Positions 1 to 7,842 of a stretch of DNA of 64,000 bases are shown piece by piece. The notes beneath the pieces are model-generated. The model saw nothing but the letters and a program-made list of their open reading frames with translations. It did not search any database and had not been told where the DNA came from. This DNA is from a virus. The position numbers and the translations under genes were made by a program. The stretch's first letter is position 1; each line of letters begins with the position of its first letter. The DNA is taken from positions 1 to 64,000 of IMG/VR virus record IMGVR_UViG_3300047564_004815; one strand, written 5' to 3'.

Positions 1-316
1 CCCGACGCGCCCCGCCCGTGGGGCGATGGATCTCGACCCGGACTTGCCCGTCCGGGTAGACACACCATCGAGTCCGCCCGGTGCTTGTCTCGTGGTAAAC
101 TGCGTGGTCCTCATTAAAGTGGTCAAACCGGTATGCGGGACCCCATGTCCCGTGGCTCATGCCACAGGCCGCCATAGCGGCCGCCGCTATGGCGGCTTCC
201 GTTTTAAGTTGGAGCACCTGCTCCAGCGCTAGGCTTGTCGCCCACTCGTGCCCGAAGGCACGGGCCACTTTGTAGGCCGTCTCTAATTGTTTTTCTGTGA
301 ATCCTTGGAAACCCAT
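1..316 (-). CDS. Unknown protein, 5' part only (runs off left edge)
   Basis: Reading leftward from an ATG at 316, the frame stays open for 105 codons to the edge, so the stop lies outside the window. The start has a plausible ribosome site (AAAGGCGG about 8 bases upstream). The product begins MGFQGFTEKQLETAYKVARA, continues with an alanine-rich helix around residues 28-55, then a polar part rich in His, Asp and Arg. I do not recognise the family. It lies downstream, on the same strand, of the foldable noncoding segment at 340-611, which could be its leader. The real length is unknown. Confidence 0.72.
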   Translation of the reverse strand, partial: MGFQGFTEKQLETAYKVARAFGHEWATSLALEQVLQLKTEAAIAAAAMAACGMSHGTWGPAYRFDHFNEDHAVYHETSTGRTRWCVYPDGQVRVEIHRPTGGARR

Positions 317-413
317 GATTAACCGCCTTTTGCTCGCGACCGTTAGCCGTGCTGACGCCAGCACGTTTACACCCCGCACCACGTGTAGGTGGTCGCTTGC
401 GGGGCTAAGCAAG

Positions 414-433
414 TTAACGTCATGCTCAGGACG
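414..433. repeat. Imperfect direct repeat, copy 1
   Basis: TTAACGTCATGCTCAGGACG; 18 of 20 bases match the copy at 529-548. Both differences are transitions in the loop of a CGTC/GACG hairpin. This copy sits in the loop of the 406-412/436-442 stem. Confidence 0.7.
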
Positions 434-528
434 GGTTGCTTACTGGTCAGACTCACCACGTCTGACAGGAGTAGTCGATCAGTCAAGAGGTCATTGCGAC
501 TACTCTAAGCAATGACTTTGGAGCAGCT

Positions 529-548
529 TTAACGTCGTACTCAGGACG
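529..548. repeat. Imperfect direct repeat, copy 2
   Basis: TTAACGTCGTACTCAGGACG; second copy of the element at 414-433, starting 115 bases further on, with the same CGTC/GACG mini-hairpin. Two copies in one noncoding segment suggest a protein-binding or RNA-structural unit. Confidence 0.7.
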
Positions 549-615
549 CCCCTTTACAGCTCAACCCCTAAATAGCGAATCACCCTGCACGCAAACACGT
601 ACAGGGATCCTCAAC

Positions 616-623
616 TATATATA
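616..623 (-). promoter_or_regulatory. AT box, possible promoter -10 element
   Basis: TATATATA in otherwise GC-rich DNA. A transcript starting about 7 bases further on (near 609) would begin at the 583-606 hairpin. No clear -35 element. Immediately upstream on the minus strand is a small inverted repeat (TGGCCC 633-638 / GGGCCA 645-650) that could be an operator. Confidence 0.3.
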
Positions 624-727
624 CCGGAAATATGGCCCCATTATGGGCCACCCCCACGGGTAGGGGTGCGCGCCTACTCCCAGCGTGCTAATTGCAGCTA
701 TCGACGAAAGCAGCTTCGATTACGTGC

Positions 728-745
728 TACCCCACCTGTGGGGTA
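728..745 (-). terminator. Terminator-like hairpin after the 754-1455 gene
   Basis: Perfect 8-bp inverted repeat TACCCCAC / GTGGGGTA, 8 bases past the stop codon of the 754-1455 gene. It is GC-rich but has no T-run, so it may be a factor-dependent terminator or a processing site. Confidence 0.4.
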
Positions 746-753
746 CGGGGCCG

Positions 754-1455
754 TCAGCCGCGCCGCTGTGCCTGGTAGGCGGTCGGCACTAGGCTCCCAC
801 CCGGTGGGGTGGTGGCCGACGCGACCCGGCCGTGGGCCTCTACCGTAAACCGCGCCGGGTCTCTGTATAGCAGGCTCCGTGCGTGGTTCCAGTTTCGCCG
901 GTGCGAGTACACGATGTGGGTGATCCCACCCGTGGGGTCCTGCAGGGTTGCCACGGGCAGGTACCCACTGGTCTGGGCCGTGAGGTGGGGCTGCAGCCCG
1001 TCCGCGTTACCGATGACCCGCAGGTCTAATGCAGGGGCCGCGTCAACCGCGGGGGCGACCGGTGCGTCATCCGCTTGTTTCATCATCAGGTAGATTTGGT
1101 AGGGCCCCATGCTCGTTTGCCTCGCTATCTTCTCGACCGCAGTGGGCCGATTGAAACCGTAGTCTAATACCTTTTGCTTTTCCGACCCCATGATTGTCGG
1201 CTCTCCGTGCTTGACGTAAGGGCGCACGTACGCCGCGAACCTGATCATGTCGCCTGGCTTGAACGGCTTAAATTCTTGCGTGTGGGGAAGCCAGACGTGA
1301 TCCGTTACGTGCTCGTCCGTGTCTGTAGTGCGTACGTTCTCCAGCACCACGGTGCGTCCGTTCGAGCCGTAGCGCCCGATCCGTGCTTGGTACGTTAAAG
1401 GGGTTGCGTCGGGGTGCCGCTCTAGCGGCGCGCGTTGCGCTAAGAACTCGCGCAT
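754..1455 (-). CDS. Unknown protein with an OB-like N-terminal half
   Basis: 233 residues. Residues about 20-85 contain a pattern (VVLENVRTTDTDEHVTDHVW, then PGDMIRFAAYV) resembling a widespread phage/plasmid family predicted to adopt a beta-barrel (OB-like) fold, often linked with nucleic-acid binding. That link is from memory of the family and not proven here. The C-terminal half (about 115-233) carries an acidic, alanine-rich linker and a second beta-rich part. The start codon overlaps the stop of the upstream baseplate-J-like gene (TAATG), so translation is probably coupled. It is the last gene of the 3741-754 baseplate operon and so could be a structural or assembly protein. Confidence 0.85.
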   Translation of the reverse strand: MREFLAQRAPLERHPDATPLTYQARIGRYGSNGRTVVLENVRTTDTDEHVTDHVWLPHTQEFKPFKPGDMIRFAAYVRPYVKHGEPTIMGSEKQKVLDYGFNRPTAVEKIARQTSMGPYQIYLMMKQADDAPVAPAVDAAPALDLRVIGNADGLQPHLTAQTSGYLPVATLQDPTGGITHIVYSHRRNWNHARSLLYRDPARFTVEAHGRVASATTPPGGSLVPTAYQAQRRG

Positions 1456-2933
1456 TAGCTGATGCTCTCGATCGTGATCGCCTCGTTTATAAAACAGGCG
1501 ACACGGGGGCTAAACCCTTTAGTTAAATTCTCGGGGAACGACAGTACGTACGGGCTGCTGGTATTGAAGATCGTCCCGTCCCCGTACAGCACCTGCGCGA
1601 ACAAGTCGTAGTCTTGAATGACGTTGACGGCCCCGGCGGCGTGCACGGCGGCGGTAACTTGCGAGACTGCCACGTTCTCCTCGACCTGTAGGCCGTCCAG
1701 ATAGCTCTGAATGTTGGCGAGAGCTTGGTTTTTCTGGTCCGTCGACAGCCCTTCGGCATAGACTGTGCCAGCAAGCCAGACGGGGTGGAAGTAACGCACC
1801 AGCGTATTCGCGCAGATGACGCGGTTAATCGGGTCGTTGACGTAGTCGTCGATTCGCACCACGTCCGGGGCGTAAGAGATGTCTACCAGCAACGTTTCGT
1901 TCGTTACACCGGGGTCAACAAAAAGGTACGCCGGGTCTTTCGCCGAGAACCTCAAGCTCGGGGTGCTGCCTTGCAGGTCAAAGAACGGCGCGAGTTCAGG
2001 CTTCCCTTTTACTTTTACGCTGTGCACTTTCAAGACTGCGCGGTACGCTTCCAACGAAACCAGCGCCTCACCCGCCGCAACAAAAATTTCAACGGTGTCG
2101 CGCACAATCGGTGTTTTGACGTAGATGTCGGTGTGCCCGCCGATCGCCAGCGTTATCGTCCCTGCGACTGGGTCGTCTACTGTAATTTGATCGCGTTTCA
2201 TTTCCGGGTCTTGGTAGCCGGCCACCGCCAAACGCGAAATCGTACTAGGGAACTGCCCGTACAGCACTTTTTCAATCGACAGCCGGTTTACCAAGTTGGC
2301 CACAACCGGCGCGGTGCGAATACGCTCGGCGTACGCTGCGGCGGACTCCTGATCCCGGCCGCCGATCATTGGCGCCACAGAAATAATCTCAATCACGTTG
2401 GTGTTGCTGCTAAGTGCAGCAGACGTAAATAACGTGCCTACCGCCGCAACATACTGCGAACCCGGTTCAGCCGCGCGCAGTTGAACGCGCGTGTAAAAGT
2501 AGCCAAACGTCGGATCCTCTACTAATTGTTCCGGCGTTACTGACACATCAGCTTGCGGATAGTAGACCAGACCGTTCTGCTCGAACATATCGTTTGTAGT
2601 TAGCTGCACGCTCTGCCGCACCACGAACTTTATCGCCACGGTACCCGACGCCGCTTCCCCCGCACTACGCGTCACGAAAAAGCGGTCACCCACAGCAGCC
2701 AGCTCCGAATCCGTTAACTCGTCAGCGGCAAGCAGCGTCGTTTTACGAGCAGCAGTGTTAATCATGTCAATAATCTGCGCCACCACAGGCAACTGCGCCC
2801 GAACAAACAAGTCATACTGCGGGGTACCGGAGCGCAGGTCGAGCTCGTCACCGGTCGTCGACAGGTAGTTTGCTTTGATCGCCTCGACAAGAAACTGCTC
2901 TGCTTGCTGCAAAACAATATCGGTTACCGCCAT
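1455..2933 (-). CDS. Baseplate J-like wedge protein (T4 gp6 type)
   Basis: 492 residues, the usual size for this family. The N-terminus (GDELDLRSGTPQYDLFVRAQ) and the long middle region with 'GGRDQESAAAYAERIRTAP' (about residues 191-210) are characteristic of baseplate J/gp47-like proteins, where the segment 'GGxDxEsdeayReRI' is a hallmark. In contractile tails these proteins form the wedge ring that links the hub to the fibres. Translationally coupled with its neighbours by TAATG overlaps on both sides; the gp25-like gene lies directly upstream, the classic order in contractile-tail baseplate operons. Confidence 0.88.
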   Translation of the reverse strand: MAVTDIVLQQAEQFLVEAIKANYLSTTGDELDLRSGTPQYDLFVRAQLPVVAQIIDMINTAARKTTLLAADELTDSELAAVGDRFFVTRSAGEAASGTVAIKFVVRQSVQLTTNDMFEQNGLVYYPQADVSVTPEQLVEDPTFGYFYTRVQLRAAEPGSQYVAAVGTLFTSAALSSNTNVIEIISVAPMIGGRDQESAAAYAERIRTAPVVANLVNRLSIEKVLYGQFPSTISRLAVAGYQDPEMKRDQITVDDPVAGTITLAIGGHTDIYVKTPIVRDTVEIFVAAGEALVSLEAYRAVLKVHSVKVKGKPELAPFFDLQGSTPSLRFSAKDPAYLFVDPGVTNETLLVDISYAPDVVRIDDYVNDPINRVICANTLVRYFHPVWLAGTVYAEGLSTDQKNQALANIQSYLDGLQVEENVAVSQVTAAVHAAGAVNVIQDYDLFAQVLYGDGTIFNTSSPYVLSFPENLTKGFSPRVACFINEAITIESIS

Positions 2934-3388
2934 TATGCAATCTCCGTACTAAAAGGGATGCTCATACCAACGCTTTGACCTGCCGCGTTTGTCACTACGG
3001 CCGTCACTGTCAACATCGACTGCGTCTTATCTATTTCGATTGAGTCCGCGATTAACCGTTGCAACCGCTGGTCGTCAGGCAGCTGCTGGTCCCGCTGCCG
3101 CGCCATCAGCACCGCTTGCGCGCGGTTGAACTCCACCTGTACAAAATTCTGCAACTCTGTCACGTCGTTGACCGAGACCCGCCCCACCATCGCCGGTAGC
3201 AGTGTACCGAACTCTTCATCTGACGGTATAGAGCCCAGCGTGGTAAGCAGGCAGTAAATAACTTCAAACACTAACTTGTCTGCGCCCGTACCGTAGCGTG
3301 CGTCTGCGAAACCGCGCCGGACGTCGATGCTGTATAGCCCAAGACCGAGCTTTTCGTACACTCCGGCTGCAAATCCGAACGTTGCCAT
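2933..3388 (-). CDS. gp25-like baseplate wedge protein (GPW/gp25 family)
   Basis: 151 residues. 'LTTLGSIPSDEEFGTLLPAM' (around residues 49-68) followed by an amphipathic helix 'VNDVTELQNFVQVEFNRAQ' matches the GPW/gp25 pattern, in which a conserved Gly-x-x-Pro/Glu-x-x-Phe-Gly stretch precedes a helix. The C-terminus is the usual beta-strand. In T4, gp25 joins the wedge to the tail sheath and seeds sheath polymerisation. The gene lies immediately upstream of the baseplate-J-like gene, which supports the call. Confidence 0.85.
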   Translation of the reverse strand: MATFGFAAGVYEKLGLGLYSIDVRRGFADARYGTGADKLVFEVIYCLLTTLGSIPSDEEFGTLLPAMVGRVSVNDVTELQNFVQVEFNRAQAVLMARQRDQQLPDDQRLQRLIADSIEIDKTQSMLTVTAVVTNAAGQSVGMSIPFSTEIA

Positions 3389-3399
3389 GCGCTACTCCG

Positions 3400-3741
3400 T
3401 CAAACCCGCCCCGTCGCGTGGCGCTTTACGCGCCCATCTTCATAATTATCGACCTGCTGACGTGCAGCACGGGCGTCCTGTACATAATCTAAGAAGGACT
3501 TGTTCCGCAGCTCCACAGCGCGCTTTGACGCGGCGATGCAGTCCAGAGCCTGCTGTTCTACTGCCAGTAACCCCGGTGCCCTCGTGTCTTTTATCGCCGC
3601 CTCCAACGCTTTCGGCGCGTGCAGCGCTGCCACCACAGTTTCTGCGTAGGGTGTGAAAGTTAAATTTTCTACTGCTTGACGGTACGCCTTCCGGGCGGTT
3701 ACAAATTTCTGGAACTCAAGGTTCGGAGCAGAGTCAGCCAC
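3400..3741 (-). CDS. Small helical protein, first gene of the baseplate operon
   Basis: 113 residues, almost entirely predicted alpha-helix and rich in Ala, Lys and Arg; no family recognised. GTG start, chosen because GAGAGG lies 10 bases upstream. It heads the minus-strand baseplate operon and starts only 17 bases from the divergent plus-strand spike gene, so the two operons share a very short control region. A role in baseplate assembly is inferred from position only. Confidence 0.8.
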   Translation of the reverse strand: MADSAPNLEFQKFVTARKAYRQAVENLTFTPYAETVVAALHAPKALEAAIKDTRAPGLLAVEQQALDCIAASKRAVELRNKSFLDYVQDARAARQQVDNYEDGRVKRHATGRV

Positions 3742-3758
3742 AGTAGGTACCTCTCAGC

Positions 3759-4886
3759 GTGAAGATTCAAAAACCTAGTAAAACCGCGTACGATGACCAC
3801 CGGAAAGCAAGTGCGGATCGGCATTACGCAACTGTTCTGACGGTGGACCCCGTCAGGCATACCGCAACCGTGCTGACTTCCGACAACCGCGTGCTGCGGG
3901 ATATACCAATTATAAAAGATACGGGCGGGCACGGCGCGGGCGACTTCTCAACGCCTGAACCAGGGTGGCAGTGCGTGTTAACCCAAGCTATAGGCGTCGA
4001 AGCGATTGATTTCTGCTTTCCAGCGGCCACTTATTTCTCGGACGGGCAGCCCCCGGAGCACGACGAGAACACACAAGCGGTGAACACGTTCTTGAGCCTG
4101 ACGGGCGCGCCCGCGCCTTACCGTAAAGTAGAGAACCCCACTAAAAGTTTTCGCGGTCGCCGGCCGTATGATCTGATCGCAGGCGATCAAGGCTTCCGTA
4201 CGTCTGAGGGCGCATCGGTGTTCGCCCTGCGCGGCGGCGTCGCGGGCATCAAAGTTGACGACTTGTGCCAGATCCTACTGAACCAGGTCGACCACTTGAC
4301 ACGCGTCGTTTCTCGGCAATTCGAGCTGATGACCGACGCCGGGATTATTCAGAGCGAGAATGACAAAGGTAAAACTTCCTTTCGCGTACGCGCGAACAGC
4401 GCTGCCCGTAACACTTACTCCGACGCTTACGAGTTCGATCTCAAGGTTGGGGCTAACGCAAGCAAAGCGTTCATTGACTACGAGCTGCGCTCACCCGACA
4501 CAAGGGAACGCTCGGCGTCGCTTAAGATGGATCAGACCGGGACAAGTGTCGCGTACCAGCGCGGGGATGACCTCCGTGAGGTGGGCGGAAGACAAGGCTT
4601 AGGTGTTGCAGGTAATCAAAAAATTATCGTTGCGGGAAATCAGGATATTGAAGTTGACGGTAATCATCGTCTAAAGTGTGGAAACGTTAACTTGGGCGAT
4701 AACGGCGGGGAAAAAGCGCCAATGGGAGAACAGCTTCAAAGGTACCTGGATGAGCTGAAGTTCTTTCTTGACACACAGCTCATGGTGATGACGTCTATGG
4801 GCCCCAGTACACCCGGCGCGTTCATGAAACCTTCCCCCACAGTACCGCGCTTGCTTTCAGACGTCGTCAAGTATATCCAGCGGTAG
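3759..4886 (+). CDS. Baseplate central spike protein (gpV/gp5/VgrG-like)
   Basis: 375 residues. An N-terminal OB-like region (about 20-70: 'ATVLTVDPVRHTATVL' then 'DIPIIKDTGG') is typical of gpV/gp5/VgrG proteins. The C-terminal third contains a run of short beta repeats at about 279-310 ('VAGNQKIIVAGNQDIEVDGN'), the 'GNxxxxVxGN' pattern of the triple-stranded beta-helix needle. Such trimers form the membrane-piercing tip under the tail tube. No lysozyme domain is seen, unlike T4 gp5. GTG start. First gene of a plus-strand run that continues through large tail proteins to the portal. Confidence 0.82.
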   Translation: MKIQKPSKTAYDDHRKASADRHYATVLTVDPVRHTATVLTSDNRVLRDIPIIKDTGGHGAGDFSTPEPGWQCVLTQAIGVEAIDFCFPAATYFSDGQPPEHDENTQAVNTFLSLTGAPAPYRKVENPTKSFRGRRPYDLIAGDQGFRTSEGASVFALRGGVAGIKVDDLCQILLNQVDHLTRVVSRQFELMTDAGIIQSENDKGKTSFRVRANSAARNTYSDAYEFDLKVGANASKAFIDYELRSPDTRERSASLKMDQTGTSVAYQRGDDLREVGGRQGLGVAGNQKIIVAGNQDIEVDGNHRLKCGNVNLGDNGGEKAPMGEQLQRYLDELKFFLDTQLMVMTSMGPSTPGAFMKPSPTVPRLLSDVVKYIQR

Positions 4887-4900
4887 TTAAGGAGTACAAA

Positions 4901-5101
4901 ATGCCTTCAGCTTCGATAGCAGCGTTTAACATTTCAGAGCCCGCCGCAATGGCAGCACTGGTGCTGGCGCTGCAGGACGCGCTGCAGCCGCGCGATACAA
5001 ACCAAGTGGACCTGCAAGCCATCAAGTTGGCGAACGCCATATCGACGTACGTGAAGGCGGCGATGCTGCCCCCGCTAGGCGTTATCGACCTTTCGCCTTA
5101 A
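4901..5101 (+). CDS. Small unknown protein
   Basis: 66 residues with a strong ribosome site (AAGGAG, 7 bases before ATG). Two likely amphipathic helices (about 14-27 and 36-54) with little charge. No family recognised. Lies between the spike and a very large tail protein with short gaps, so it is likely co-transcribed; a small tail-assembly or baseplate component is possible. Confidence 0.78.
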   Translation: MPSASIAAFNISEPAAMAALVLALQDALQPRDTNQVDLQAIKLANAISTYVKAAMLPPLGVIDLSP

Positions 5102-5113
5102 AGGAACTACACC

Positions 5114-7837
5114 GTGCCACCCACCGAGGAACAAATTCGCCTGGTCACGAAAGGCCGCTTTGACTCTGGTTTCCAGGGTCTAGACGCGCTGATTCAACCT
5201 TTAGACGCAGTCGCCGAACTATTCGGTAAGATTTCGCCGCTGTTAATGGCCGCAGAGGGGCTGATTACCGCGTTTAAGCTTGCTGTGCAGATTGTACTCG
5301 GTCCCATACTGTTTTTCATGGGCCTCGTGGCCGATGCTACGGGCTTTATGCGCACGGCCGCGCAGCAGATAAAAACGAAGCTCGCGGAGTTCTTGGCCGC
5401 GGTAGACTTCGACATGGCGCAGGCCGCTTACCGCGGACCGGTCGCGCAGTTCCCGAATGCGGTTACGGCGTACTTCACCCCATACAACTCGCAGACCAGC
5501 GCCGACGCGAACATTCACGCGCACCCGGCGGAGACTGACGTGACGGCAGTGATTATCGTCACGACCGATAAGGTGGCGGCAGTCGCGCTCTCGCCCGATA
5601 ACTTTTGTGTCCCGATTGTCAGGCCCCAAAATAGTCCGACACTCCAAGCCGTAGCGGGGCCGCAGGCGGCCTTTGTCGCCGCGCCCGCCACCTCCGCCAC
5701 GCTTTACGCGGCTTACGCAATCGCGTATAAGCCCGGTACCTCAGACGAGATCGAGACGCCCGCCTCGCCTGCCGCGCGCGTGGTGGTGAAAGCCGGAGAG
5801 GCCGTACGGATCACGCTACCGGAATCCGAACTCACGCTCCCGGGCGCGCCCCCGCGTAGCCGCTACGTGTATTTAGGGACGTCCGAAATTACGATGCGCC
5901 GCGTAGGGGCGTTGACAGGCTCGGACGCCATGCTGACGGTGCAAACGCTACCGCCAACCACCGCACAGCTGCCAGTGGGTGCCACCGGAGAACCGCCTGC
6001 TGCGCAAAACAAGATTACAAACGCGCAAATTGCAGCGGACGCGGCACTCGGCGTCACTTGGAAGTCTGCCGCATCCGCGTCTAAAACTTATAGGCTAGCG
6101 CTGCTCAAGAAGCGCGCTGAACCGCGCCCAGCAGGCCCAACCAGCCCGGTCTCCGTTGCCCCGGCTGGCCTTGGCGAGCAGTTTAAAGCCAACGAGACGT
6201 ACGAGTTTAGCTACTCGTACATGGGCTTGATAGCAGACCCCGCGCGCCCAGAACAGCCGCCCCGAGAACTCGAGACGGCAGTTGCCCCGTGGCAAAAGTT
6301 CACGACCACGGACGCCACGAGTGGCCTGACCGTGACGGTGCCGGCCGTCAGCGCGTTTATCACTCTCGTGTATATGCGCCACCCGGATCGCCCCGACACG
6401 ATGTACCGCGTGCAGACGCTGATGGCGGGCAACGACACTGTTACGTGGGCGCCCACGGGCCCGCTGACTTGGGCGCACATGCAAACCGCGTGGCCTGTTG
6501 ACCCAAACTGGGACAGGTTTGAACAGAAGTTTGTAACCGAAGCCGGCGAAGTACACGCGTTTGCGTTCCCTCAAGCAGGCGTGCTCAAGGGCGAATACCG
6601 CGTTGCAGTAGCCTCCGAAGACTCGGAAATGCTGTCGCACAACGTACCTTACGAAGGCGCAAAGTTTTTCGAGACACGTACAAAAGAGACAGTGCTTGTT
6701 GACTTTCAGAGCGAGTCGGTGGTCGACGTGCAGTTTAAAACAAATTGGCTGCCTGACGCCACCGTGGACCCGTACGTCAAAGTTAGCCTAAAGGACCCGG
6801 CTGACGGCGCCCTTTACGAGAATTCTTTATCCTACGCAGACCAAGAGTTTTCCCGCTCGTCCGACGGCTTGATCACTCACCGGTGCACCCTGCCGGACGG
6901 CGCTAGCTTCGCAGCAGGCGCCAAGTACAAATTGGTGCTGGAGCTTTTGCAGCAGGGCCAAGCGCAGGACAGCGTGCTTATTGAAGGTATAGTGTACACA
7001 CCGGACTTCTTTACCGACCGCACGCCACAGGCGCTAACTGTTCAATTTACGAGCAGCACACAGGCTTCAGTCACCGGGAGAGTAGGCGCGGCGTGGGCAA
7101 GCGTACCGAACGGCACTTCGATTAAGTTCAAGTTTGAGGTCCGGTCTACTGTACCGGCGGGCACGATGTTTACGGCGCAGGCCCCTTGGACAGGCGGCGC
7201 CGTGAGCCCTTCGACCGGAACGACGGCGGTCACGCAGCAAGTCTTATTAACAACTCCGCACCTGTTTGCGCAGGGCTCAACCTACGAATTTGTAATTACG
7301 CCTGTCGTCAATGGGGAAGAACTTGTCGCGCAGCGGCTAGAAGCGGCCAAGACGTACGGTACGGCCGCGGCCCTCGCCCCGAGTATGGGCCCGTTGTGGG
7401 TGCTGCCTTTTCTGAAGGTATTTTATATTTTAAACCCTGTTAAAGATTTCTTAGGGCAAGTTGACAGCGTTCTTGAGCGCGCGTTTTCCGTGTTGAAGGA
7501 GACCGTCGATAAGGCAAGCGAGCGTAAAGCTGGTATCGAGGCAATGCTGAAGTTTTTCGACGACCTGCTCGAGAATGTGCGCAGCGCGTCTAACTCCGTG
7601 CAAGGCGCAGTCACGCGCCTGTTCTCGTTCAAGGCGTCTTTCAAGGCGGCTTTGAAACTCGGGCCCGTTTGTATATTGAAGTACGACGGTAAAGTCGGGA
7701 ACCTTGGCGCGGCGTTGGCAGCCAACGACCAGTTTGCCACGTTAGTTGACCTTGGGGCTGACACAGAGATTTACGCCACCATCTACATCGCGCAGGGCTC
7801 CGGCCGTGCGTTCGTTAGTTCGTTGCTGGGAGGCTAG
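5114..7837 (+). CDS. Large tail/baseplate structural protein with beta-sandwich repeats
   Basis: 907 residues, GTG start preceded by AAGGAAC. Residues about 40-85 form a long hydrophobic helical stretch (SPLLMAAEGLITAFKLAVQI onward) that could cross or insert in a membrane. Residues about 100-740 are beta-rich and look like successive fibronectin-III/Ig-like domains (repeated 'Y.y...i' and 'T.Y.f.y..m' strands). The last 150 residues return to helix, including a coiled-coil-like part at about 775-835. No catalytic motif seen. Coupled to the spike operon, so a baseplate or tail-tip protein is most likely; exact role unknown. Confidence 0.85.
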   Translation: MPPTEEQIRLVTKGRFDSGFQGLDALIQPLDAVAELFGKISPLLMAAEGLITAFKLAVQIVLGPILFFMGLVADATGFMRTAAQQIKTKLAEFLAAVDFDMAQAAYRGPVAQFPNAVTAYFTPYNSQTSADANIHAHPAETDVTAVIIVTTDKVAAVALSPDNFCVPIVRPQNSPTLQAVAGPQAAFVAAPATSATLYAAYAIAYKPGTSDEIETPASPAARVVVKAGEAVRITLPESELTLPGAPPRSRYVYLGTSEITMRRVGALTGSDAMLTVQTLPPTTAQLPVGATGEPPAAQNKITNAQIAADAALGVTWKSAASASKTYRLALLKKRAEPRPAGPTSPVSVAPAGLGEQFKANETYEFSYSYMGLIADPARPEQPPRELETAVAPWQKFTTTDATSGLTVTVPAVSAFITLVYMRHPDRPDTMYRVQTLMAGNDTVTWAPTGPLTWAHMQTAWPVDPNWDRFEQKFVTEAGEVHAFAFPQAGVLKGEYRVAVASEDSEMLSHNVPYEGAKFFETRTKETVLVDFQSESVVDVQFKTNWLPDATVDPYVKVSLKDPADGALYENSLSYADQEFSRSSDGLITHRCTLPDGASFAAGAKYKLVLELLQQGQAQDSVLIEGIVYTPDFFTDRTPQALTVQFTSSTQASVTGRVGAAWASVPNGTSIKFKFEVRSTVPAGTMFTAQAPWTGGAVSPSTGTTAVTQQVLLTTPHLFAQGSTYEFVITPVVNGEELVAQRLEAAKTYGTAAALAPSMGPLWVLPFLKVFYILNPVKDFLGQVDSVLERAFSVLKETVDKASERKAGIEAMLKFFDDLLENVRSASNSVQGAVTRLFSFKASFKAALKLGPVCILKYDGKVGNLGAALAANDQFATLVDLGADTEIYATIYIAQGSGRAFVSSLLGG

Positions 7838-7842
7838 AAGTT

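Larger units (their letters stand above)
340..611 (-). ncRNA. Candidate structured RNA or long structured leader
   Basis: This is the core of the only stretch over 300 bases without a gene (317-753). Stems visible by eye: 348-354/359-365; 372-378/398-404 with inner 379-382/389-392; 406-412/436-442; 446-452/460-466; 471-477/497-503 interleaved with 490-496/510-516 (pseudoknot topology); 583-591/598-606 with one wobble. Two near-identical 20-base elements (414-433, 529-548) each form a 4-bp stem with an 8-base loop. Strand is inferred: both flanking genes are on the minus strand and an AT box at 616-623 lies just upstream. It could be a free noncoding RNA or the 5' leader of the gene starting at 316. 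No family is recognised. The remaining parts (317-339, 612-753) hold the ribosome site, the AT box and hairpins listed separately. Confidence 0.42.

Noticed and set aside
317-753. tRNA or tmRNA in the left noncoding region
   Set aside because: No acceptor/T-arm pattern with a GGTTCGAATCC-like loop could be found; the stems do not form a cloverleaf.
1725-2432. 235-codon plus-strand frame
   Set aside because: Antisense shadow of the baseplate-J-like gene.
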